From Saprospiraceae bacterium (lineage in GTDB: Bacteria; Bacteroidota; Bacteroidia; Chitinophagales; Saprospiraceae), in contig JADKGF010000050.1 of assembly GCA_016717105.1 (NCBI GenBank), positions 1 through 7,785 of the forward strand: 7,785 bases of DNA, read 5' to 3'. The stretch's first letter is position 1. Every line of letters begins with the position of its first letter. Made by a program: the position numbers and the translations under genes. Positions 1 to 7,000 of the stretch are shown here, piece by piece. Below the pieces are notes generated by a model, which was not told the DNA's origin, made no database searches, and saw only the letters and a list, made by a program, of their open reading frames with translations.

Positions 1-360
1 AGCCACTGGACTGTTAACCCACTAAATTTTGAGTTTAGTATGAATGCAATAGCCATTGTTGTAAATAATAGTTCTAATAATCTATTGAAAGATGGAGACG
101 AAGTAGCCGCTTTTTTGAATAATGAAGTGCGTGGTGTCGGCAAGGCAATATATGTAGTTGTTTTGATAGATATTTTTATTTATGACTATGTATGCCAATA
201 ATAAAGAAGGAGAGTTGGTAAGCTTTAAGTATTTCAATAATCTTGAATCCAAAGAATACCCAATTGTCCAAAGTAAAGGATTTACCATCAATGCAATCTG
301 GGGTAAGATCGAAGCGCCAATTCCGCTTATGGTTGAGACCACGATTGGCACACATGAATA
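1..360 (+). repeat. 'AAF-RGVG' surface-protein module, copy 1
   Basis: This is a module of roughly 110-120 residues, with its start possibly cut by the window edge. Landmarks in order: a W with V-N-P; a short 'F.FSMN..A.V' strand; an acidic 'KDGDEVAAFLNNEVRGVGK' segment (about 91-144); a 'Y-A-N..GE..SFKYFN' segment (about 194-240); and a closing 'GF.INA.WG....P' strand. The same order of landmarks appears twice in the downstream gene (see the 820-1170 and 1597-1940 entries). I recognise the pattern as common in Bacteroidota secreted proteins but cannot attach a database name or function. Confidence 0.6.
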
Positions 361-632
361 TAATGATGCGCAAAAATAATGCATTGATAATTTATCCGAA
401 TCCAGCTTCATATCATGTTTACATTAAGTATGCATCCAAGAAAGATGAAGAGGTTTCATTGACAATAACGGACCTTTTGGGTCGAGTGATGATGACTTCT
501 GTAAACAAAATGCAACAAGGGCAAAATCTTATCGAATGGAAACCTGAAGCAAGCTTGCCGAATGGGTTATATAAGATCACATTAAGGACACAAGACCATT
601 GTTACAGCCAACTTACCGAGTTATTACGATAG
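1..632 (+). CDS. T9SS-exported protein, 3' part (5' end outside window; frame broken)
   Basis: This is the C-terminal part of an exported protein whose start lies before the window. Reading frame 1 from base 1 gives a module containing W-T-V-N-P, F-S-M-N and DEVAAFLNNEVRGVG (97-141). It continues in frame 2 (about 182-376) with MTMYANNKEGELVSFKY, and in frame 3 (about 375-629) with a T9SS type A sorting domain. Two one-base insertions break it: one near the T5 run at about 170-181 and one in the A5 run at about 372-376. Removing both gives 209 continuous codons ending at TAG 630-632. From family knowledge, such tails route proteins across the outer membrane through the Por/T9SS machinery, with release or surface anchoring. 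The substrate or role of the upstream module is unknown. The next gene carries the same module, so the two are probably paralogous. The gene product is confident at the level of 'T9SS cargo'; nothing more specific can be said. Confidence 0.82.
384..629 (+). other. T9SS type A C-terminal sorting domain
   Basis: About 82 residues at the extreme C-terminus show the standard pattern. YPNPAS (393-410) opens the domain. A beta-rich core follows with VSLTITDLLGRVM, then a G-x-N-L-I-E-W strand, then LPNGLYKITLRT and a short final strand ending in LLR. Known domains of this family (Por secretion C-terminal sorting) have the same YPNP start, 'D..G+.v' centre and 'L..G.Y.v.v' end and are about 70-90 residues long. 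This identifies the protein as cargo of the type IX secretion system. Confidence 0.88.
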
Positions 633-659
633 TACTTTTAGTTTGAGAATAGTTTTCTT

Positions 660-711
660 TTGCCTTCAGCATTAATGTTTAGGGACATAATATCCATTTA
701 GCTGAAGGCAA
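660..711 (+). terminator. Inverted repeat, possible terminator of the T9SS-cargo gene
   Basis: The perfect 11-bp arms are TTGCCTTCAGC (660-670) and GCTGAAGGCAA (701-711), separated by a 30-nt AT-rich loop. Only a short TTTT follows (712-715). It starts 28 nt after the stop codon of the upstream gene, a typical terminator position. The reverse strand has no T-run after the stem, so it would act on + strand transcripts only. The long loop and weak T-tract make the terminator call moderate; an mRNA-stabilising 3' hairpin is the alternative. Confidence 0.5.
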
Positions 712-740
712 TTTTAAAGTACATTAAAATTTAAATAAAT

Positions 741-2772
741 ATGGTAATACATAAATTTTTTCATCACAACATCTTACTTCTAGCATTTTTTTTTGTGTTT
801 TGGAAATGTAATATTGATTGCACAATCGTCCTGTTGGGTAAAACCAAATCCAAGTCAATATAGCTATTCAGCAAATGCAATTTGTGCCTTATTTGTTGAT
901 GATATACGAACTAATAATCCAGACGATAGATAGCATTTTTTGTAGGGACAGAATTAGAGGTTTGGTACACCAATTCATGTGGGTAATGGTAATTATTCCA
1001 TTTTGTCACTTTATACTCCAATGTTGCAGAAAATATGGACGTAAAGATCTATCATAACCAAACAGGAATTGTGTACAATGCAATTGATGATGTCACTTTT
1101 GAAGTTCAAAGTCAATTGGGTAGTTTAGATGCCCCATACAACGCATTAGGCTATACAACATATGATGCTCCAATTTCTATTGACGATATCCCATCACTTA
1201 CGTCCCTTACAAGCAGAAGCATTTGATACCATAGAATTAGCAGAATTTTAAATCAACCTGACACAAAATCAAGTCATCTGGACACATACACCTGATCCGA
1301 ATTTCAATGTAGTGCTTAATGGCAGCAGTTTGATTGTGACTCCAGACACTGCTTATTTCGGTACGAGTTACCTTACAGTAAGAGCAACAGAAGTGTCTGC
1401 AAATCAATTATATGCCGAAAAAACAATTGTGTTTCAAGTGGTGGAAGCATATGCACAACCTCTGTTATATGGCATCTTTAATCAAGGTATAGAGATTGGG
1501 TCAGTCTTTTATTGATTTTTGATCTGAATGAATATGAAAACCAATATGATGAACCTTGTTTGAATTTCTGATTATGAGCCGATTTTAACGCCATTTCCGA
1601 ATGGAGATACTATTCCTACGTGGAGTTTATATCGGGTTTTACAGACCAACATGACGTTGACATTAGCTTGCCAATATACACCCAAACACCACCTTTGATC
1701 ATGTAAATGATAGATTGGCCTTTTTTGTTGGCGATTCTTTGAGAGCAGTAGGCTTTCCTAATGAACACAATGGAAAAGTTTTATATTTTGTACTGTGGGT
1801 GGATCTAATTGGGAAACAGAAAAATGGAATTGAGATTTTATAGTGGAGCGTTGCAAAAGTTTTTTCTTTATTGACAGATTATAATTGGCTCCACATAATG
1901 TTATTGGCAATGCCGATGCGCCTATTATTTTGACTTTAGTCCGTTGGAACCTGTTATAGATGTAAATGGCAATGTGAGATAATGATCAGGATAAGTATTT
2001 TTATGATCAAGCTATTGCATCATATTGTATTGTACCTGATTCCAGTGAATTACAGCCATATTATTATGATGGAGATGGTGATGGAAGCGGAAGTCCCTCT
2101 AATGTTATATTTGCATGTAGTCAACCTGAGAGTGGTTGGGTGCTAATTGGAACAGATTGCAACGATAATGATCCACTTGTTTTGGGTATAGCCTTGAATA
2201 TTAATATCTTAGAAAATTCAGGTGTGCCAAATGACGGTGTTGTTTGTAGTGGATCTAGTGCTATGATTACATTGGATGGTCCAACGTCCTTTTTATGGGA
2301 AAATGGAGAGACGACTTCCAGTATCCAGGTTAATCCAAGCATTACGACTGCATATAACGTATCAATTTCATCAGGCGCAGGTTGCACAATTGATACCAAT
2401 GCAATAGTAATTGTAGAAGGTACAGTAGTGACATCACCAGAAGATAGCGGAGTGTGGAACCTTGCGAAATGTACTTGAATGTGTGATTGATGGTGGAAAT
2501 ATTTATTATGACCAACCATTAAATAATTACACAACACTTACAAATCAACTTATTATAAATAAAATATCCAAATTATTGGCTTAAGCTCATCCCAAAAGCC
2601 AATTATTGGAGTTGATTTTGAAATGCTAAGCAATGGATTAAATATTAGCCAAAAATAAAACATTACAATTACATAATGTAGATCTTAAAGTTATAAATCC
2701 ATCACAGCCAAAAGCTTTTTTGAAGGTGGCGGGCAAGTTTTAATTTCTGGCAGCACTACAGTTATAGAGTAA
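741..2772 (+). CDS. Secreted multidomain protein (AAF-RGVG modules, MopE-like, Ig-like, GTLR-type C-terminus), frame broken
   Basis: The start is ATG 741. Removing one T from the T9 run (786-794) joins a signal peptide (K/H-rich N-region, hydrophobic core, ending 'ILIAQ') to the mature sequence starting SSCWVKPNP. Domains in order: AAF-RGVG module (about 820-1170); cadherin/Ig-like segment with 'FGTSYLTVRATE' (about 1200-1450); second module (about 1597-1940); MopE-like metal-binding motif (2059-2178); Ig-like domain with 'FLWENGETTSSIQV' (about 2179-2445); and a terminal domain opening GTLRNVLECVIDGG (2456 on) and ending in TAA 2770-2772. I count 20 one-base indels (about 14 missing, 6 extra bases) and one in-frame TAA (1249-1251). 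Repair gives 679 codons. Although it has a signal peptide, no YPNP-type T9SS tail is visible. It is probably a periplasmic or surface protein; its role is unknown. It may be a pseudogene, but sequencing error is more likely. Confidence 0.75.
820..1170 (+). repeat. 'AAF-RGVG' surface-protein module, copy 2
   Basis: Reconstructed across frames 1, 3, 1 and 3, it reads C-W-V-K-P-N-P, then 'YSYSANAICALFVDD', then D-D with 'IAFFVGTELRGLGTPI' (about 922-975). Next come 'FHFVTLYSNVAENMDVKIY' (996-1052), a 'VTFEVQSQLGSLDAPY' segment (1095-1142) and a closing strand. The landmark order matches copy 1 in the preceding gene: W-V-x-P, acidic D then AxF, an E-x-RG-x-G core, 'Y-S/A-N...' and 'F.V/K'. Four apparent one-base deletions fall between about 931 and 999, so exact residues there are uncertain. 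Confidence 0.55.
1597..1940 (+). repeat. 'AAF-RGVG' surface-protein module, copy 3 (divergent)
   Basis: Within the same gene the reconstructed protein reads 'PNGDTIPTW', then 'GFTDQHDVDISLPIYTPN', then 'NDRLAFFVGDSLRAVG' (1706-1753). It continues with 'KVLYFVTVGGSNWETEK' and 'MELRFYSG', ending near 'NVIGNADAPIILDFSP'. The central 'D-R-L-A-F-F-V-G-D-S-L-R-A-V-G' matches 'D-E-V-A-A-F-L-N-N-E-V-R-G-V-G' of copy 1 position by position but has lost the acidic E before x-R and the first G after R. Seven frame lesions lie in or beside it. Confidence 0.5.
2059..2178 (+). other. MopE-like putative metal-binding motif
   Basis: Frame 1 shows YYYDGDGDGSGSPSN, then 'ACSQPESGWVLIGTDCNDND' and P-L. This matches the family pattern 'Y.D.DGDG.G......C..P.G.V....DCND.DP' (putative metal-binding, Cu-binding MopE-type, Pfam PF11617 from memory). 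It is usually found as a spacer-like, Asp-rich, Ca- or Cu-binding repeat in secreted bacterial proteins. Both Cys, the DGDGDG run and the DCNDND run are intact. The open frame here extends without lesions from about 1981 to 2454, the cleanest part of the gene. Confidence 0.75.
2456..2772 (+). other. GTLR-type C-terminal domain (beta-helix-like)
   Basis: After one extra T (2455) the frame gives GTLRNVLECVIDGGNIYYDQ. It continues with 'LIINK(N)IQIIGLSSS', 'PIIGVDFEML', 'GLNISQNKTLQLHNVDLKV' and 'GGGQVLISGSTTVIE' before TAA. An opening 'GTLR..', followed by 'I.f', 'nI.I.G' and 'L.n..l' rungs, is the hallmark of parallel beta-helix-like secreted proteins. Here it closes the protein, an arrangement I associate with Saprospiraceae secreted proteins. 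Three further indels (near 2561-2564, 2652-2656 and 2715-2720) interrupt it; all are in A or T runs. Confidence 0.55.
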
Positions 2773-2805
2773 GTTTTTGGTTTTATAGCATATAAATTTT
2801 GCTCA

Positions 2806-2848
2806 AGGAACACAATATCCTCAACGTTGGGTATTGTGTTTCCTTTTT
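2806..2848 (+). terminator. Rho-independent terminator after the secreted protein gene
   Basis: The left arm AGGAACACAATATCC (2806-2820) pairs with the right arm GGGTATTGTG (2829-2838) plus TTCCT (2840-2844). The stem is 15 bp with one bulged T (2839), one G-T pair and an 8-nt loop. A T5 run (2844-2848) follows directly. It lies 33 nt after the stop at 2770-2772, so it ends this transcription unit and isolates the membrane-protein gene downstream. Confidence 0.85.
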
Positions 2849-2966
2849 ATAGTTAACCTATCAATTTGCGATCAAAGCATTACTTCATTCTGTTTTCTTC
2901 ACATTCTTTTCTAAGAATTTATAGAAAATTCAATTATTTTCATCTATTTATAGTCAAATTTAACTA

Positions 2967-2997
2967 TTGTCTAAATAATATCTTGAATTTACCTTTG
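2967..2997 (+). promoter_or_regulatory. Bacteroidota-type promoter for the membrane protein gene
   Basis: A -7 element TACCTTTG (2990-2997) matches the Bacteroidota consensus TAnnTTTG exactly. A TTG (2967-2969) lies 20 nt upstream of it, within the 17-23 nt spacing known for the -33 element. The predicted transcript start is near 3003-3005, about 24 nt before the ATG at 3028. The position just downstream of a terminator and upstream of a gene supports the call. No Shine-Dalgarno-like site is evident before the ATG, as is usual in this phylum. Confidence 0.68.
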
Positions 2998-3027
2998 TGA
3001 ATTATCAATTTAAAATTGGTAAGACCC

Positions 3028-3989
3028 ATGACAGTTAAACATTTGATGATTATTTTTGCCGTATTAGGCATTACAGCCACATTTATGCCTTGGCTACATT
3101 ACCCTAAGGGTGATGCTGTCTTCTATGGTTATATTGGAGACGGTTTGGTTACTGGTCTTGTGTTTTTTATTTGGTTGGTGTATCTTCTTTTTACAATCAA
3201 ACAAAATACTGCTGCAAAAATTCCAAATATTTTAATTGGGCTTTCTGGTTTTTTCTTGCATTTATTGCCTATTCCAAAATTATCAATATTAAAATTGAAA
3301 AATTAGAGTTTTCAACTGAAAATCCTTTGATTGCCTTAGCTACAGCTGGGTTTCATGAGGGTATAGGGCTTATATACTAGGAATAGCTGGGCTAGGTTTG
3401 GGCATATCAGCGCTATTTAGTTTTACATCACCTTTTATTTTCAAAAAGTTGAATGGCAATATTGAAAAATCATTTAGTTCAAAATCACCAGTTTGGGTAA
3501 CCATCTTACTCTTTGTTGCCTGTGTTGGATGTTATTTTCTTCTAAAAAATACGGAAAATATTGCTGATGATGAAATTAAGGTTGCAATTACCACAAGTGT
3601 TGCTTCAATGAGCCATGCTTTTGAAAAAGGAAAGTATGATGATTTTGTTAGCTTTATGCATCCAACTATGATTCAAAGTTTTGGTGGCAGACAAAAAACG
3701 CTTGAGCTATTGAATGCTACAAATCAAAGCTTTATCAACCAAGATACAAAAATAAAGATGTTCGCCTTGGCGATGTATTAGACATTCAACAAATGGATGG
3801 GTCGATACAGGCCGTCATTTCCAAATAGTCACTTACGACATCAGCGGAGAAGAAAAAAATGAAATGCAAAAGTTAATTGCTATTTCAGAGGATCGCGGTA
3901 AATCATGGAAATATATAAATATAGGGTCAAAATCTAAAGACGAGATATTCCGACTCTTTCCTTTTATAAACCCAAAATTAGCCTTTTAA
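3028..3989 (+). CDS. Five-helix membrane protein with soluble C-terminal domain, unknown function (frame broken)
   Basis: I chose ATG 3028; an in-frame TTG at 3016 is possible but overlaps the short leader. Four one-base deletions break the frame: near the T6 run at 3251-3256, near 3370-3374, near 3756-3760 and near 3818-3821. Adding one base at each gives 321 codons ending at TAA 3987-3989. Residues about 5-22, 38-55, 63-83, 112-134 and 156-172 are hydrophobic enough to be membrane helices. An early 'FMPWLHYPKG...GYIGDG' loop follows helix 1. Residues about 185-321 form a soluble domain with 'HAFEKGKYDDFVSFMHP', 'GGRQKTLELL' and 'AISEDRGKSWKYINIG', which looks NTF2-like and recurs in Bacteroidota hypothetical proteins. 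It has its own promoter and lies 27 nt before the giant secreted protein gene, so the two may form an operon. Function not recognised. Confidence 0.72.
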
Positions 3990-4016
3990 AAATACAAGTA
4001 TTTAAATCAGTTTAAT

Positions 4017-7000
4017 ATGAATTTTTTGACGAAACCATTACTCTTACTAGCTCTAATTATCAATATAATCCAGATAGGTAACAGCCAGATTAATTACGCT
4101 CAGCCATTTGACGGTTGCAACAGTGACCCATGTAATAATTGGGATTGGAGCATTGCATCAGGCAATATTACTGCTATAACAGCTACAGGTTATTCACCAT
4201 GTGCCGTTGCTGATCCTGCTGCAAGGGCCAACCTTTCCAGTTCTGTTACATCAGGCAATTTATCTAGTACGGTATCTTTTAGGCACTTCGTCTGGGGAAT
4301 ATGCAAATTTTGGATTTTCTTATAAAGTTATTAATTACACGACAGCAGTAGCAACAGCGGCCAATTCATGTACTTTTTAATATACAGTGGGCAACAGCTG
4401 CAGCAGGACCATGGACAAGAGAAACTTTTCAAAATATATCTTCTACAGCCTGTACACCTTTTCTATCAACTAATTTTTTTCCAACGACTGGATCTCCAAT
4501 TTTTATGAGAATTGCTATGACTAGAAATTCAGGTGATTTTTGGGTTGTAATAGATGATATTACTTTAGTACAGCCGCCGCCAGCACAAATTTTAGCTACT
4601 GATTGCGTGTGTAATAATGATCAGACACCAAATATGGTAAACGGAACTTATAATACTGCACTGCGAATAAATTATAATCCGCCACAAGCCATGGCTCCAG
4701 GATTGATTTATAAATTGGTATCTTCCACAGGTCTGAATAATGTTTCTGGTGGACCAATAGGAAATCCTACCTTTACATTATGTAATGGAGTGATGTCCTC
4801 CAGAATCATGAATGGTGAGTATTATTTGTTAGTACAAGTGCAATCAGGCAATTCTTAGTTCTGCCACGGTGGATGGACCAGATGTAGATGCAGTCGCTGA
4901 TTTGACTTTTGGCAGCCACATCTTGTAGTACTACGTATCCTCCACTACCTGTAATTCCATTTAATGCTGTAAACTGCTTGAGTGAAGGGATAAATACTTT
5001 TAGCTCAGACGGAGGTGTATATTCAACTAATTATTCCTATACAAATCCAATGCTCAATGTTGGTTTTAGTCAGACAGGGACTGGTAGTTTAAGTATAGAT
5101 AATAGTTTGCTTGACGAAACAGAGAATGACCCAACCATGGAAATTTTTCTGATAAAGCAAGTGTCTGGATGTAGTGTTTCATCTTATGAAGAATTTAAAA
5201 TGTTCAAGGCAACAGTGCCAACCTTGGTTAATACCGCAATAAATTGTAGGGCTACTAAGCTTAACGATACGTTGTATTTGAGTACTATGTTAGACTCCAC
5301 AAATACTGGTGGAGGTAAATTTTATATAAATGGTATGGAAGTGAAAGATGGCAAACTTGGCATTTCGAGTCCGATTTGTACCATGGTGACCTATTCTATC
5401 ACAGACAGTTGTGGGCTTGTAAAGTCAGACACTAAAAGCCTTCAAGTCTCATTAAAGCCAAATCCAAGTTTTAATTTTGCTGCTGGTTCGCCAATTTCAC
5501 CAGTTTGTACCAGAACAAATCTATCTATTGACTTAGTAAGAAGTAGTACTGGAGCAAACCCTACCTATACCATTACTTCTAATAACCCTTCATATAGTGG
5601 CTCAATATCAGGAAATACCGCAAATTTACAAGCACCAGCCATAGGACAATCGGTGAAATATACGATTTGCCTTAATGAGAGTAATAATGCGACACCAATT
5701 TGTGGGGACTTGCCTGCACAACCAGCTTGTTCGGCTAGCAATTGCAAAATTTCACATTGTACAGAGATAAATCTGATTGTGGGGCCAATGCATTATTTAC
5801 TTCTGTATGTTCTGATGATAGAGTAGATGTTTGTCCAGCGTTTCCTACGCCGTATTAATATTGGGTGTTCTTTCAATATTTCTACTCCAGATGTTTTAGA
5901 ATCAAGTGTTACATTTGATCAAGGAGTATATAACTGTGATGATAAAACCATTACTGGCTCTTACAATGTATCATTTATTGGCTTAGACGCTGGTTCAGCT
6001 AGTGGAGGACCTACGTTAGGGTCATTACCAGGATTGGATGTTGTATGCAGTGTCTTGAATTTCAAAGTCTTAGGGTGGAGGCCTTTAGGGGCTTTGTATA
6101 ATATATTGGGATGTGGAAAAAGTTTAGTACAAGCTATATTTGACTTTATAGCAGTAGTAGCAGGTGGCACAGGCGGAGGTTACCTTGTGATGGCAGATAC
6201 TGATGGAGATGGCGGATTTGATTATATTATTAAAAATAGTGCTGGTGATGGGTCTGCATTTCCTGGTACAGGTACATTTACATTGCCAAATAGAGTGAAA
6301 GGTAATGGATTCGTTACAGTAAGGGCAGTAAGCGGATGGGTCAATAAACCATCTTCAGTTTGTGGAAATTTTGACATCGAACCTCTAAATATTTTGGATA
6401 GACTCCCAATTGGGGCAATCCCTATCGTTGGAGCTGTAGTTGAAGCTATTTTGAATGCGGCTAACTGTGGTATTGATGTAGCCTATCACAAGAAAGTACT
6501 GAATCGGTAAAAGTTATAAATAATAGTGTACCTGAATTTCTTAATTGTAATCCAGCAGGTTACGTATTTGCACAGACATTAGATTGTACAATCCCAAGTA
6601 ATTGGTCCATTCCTACAGCAATAGATGGTTGTAGTGACTTACCATTAGCTTATATGGGACCTACATCAGGAGCAAATTTGACCAACTATGCAGGTGCAAA
6701 TCCACCTGTAGTTGTCAATTTGTCATCTCCAGGAGTGTACCAAACAGCTGGTCCAGTACCTGGCTCTGTTTTACAACCAGGAGTATATCCAGTAGCCTAT
6801 ACGGCAGTTTCATGTAACGGGTTGCCTAGCTTATGTGAATTTAATGTCACCGTAACAGCTGGAAACCCAATTTTGGAATGTCCGGATGACCTTATTGTAT
6901 CCGCTGACATTGATGTTTGTACTAGAGTGGTAAATGGATTGGCTCCTTATCAAGGATTGGGATGTGCGAGTATCATAAATTATTCATTTACATCGCCTGT

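Noticed and set aside
632..646. TACTTTTA or TAGTTTG near the gene 2 upstream region as a -7 element
   Set aside because: Neither matches TAnnTTTG fully, no suitably spaced TTG stands out, and both lie before the 660-711 inverted repeat.
875..1057. 60-codon + strand open frame as a separate gene
   Set aside because: It is a shadow of the out-of-frame stretch of the first gene 2 module. The reconstructed reading through neighbouring frames gives the conserved AAF-RGVG core instead.
2121..2537. 138-codon open frame on the minus strand
   Set aside because: It lies antisense to the clean MopE/Ig-like coding stretch of gene 2. Its translation shows no motif, and the + strand reading has clear domain signatures.
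2568..2609. Near-repeats CCAAATTATTGG (2568-2579) and CCAATTATTGG (2599-2609), each nearly palindromic
   Set aside because: They lie within the coding sequence for the two 'I-I-G' rungs of the terminal domain. Codon repetition explains them better than an operator or recombination site.
5827..6510. A 227-codon independent gene starting at ATG 5827
   Set aside because: The ATG falls inside the upstream frame ('SDDRVDVCPAF'). There is no signal peptide, promoter or gap. Both ends are explained by one-base lesions, so it is an internal part of the giant secreted protein.
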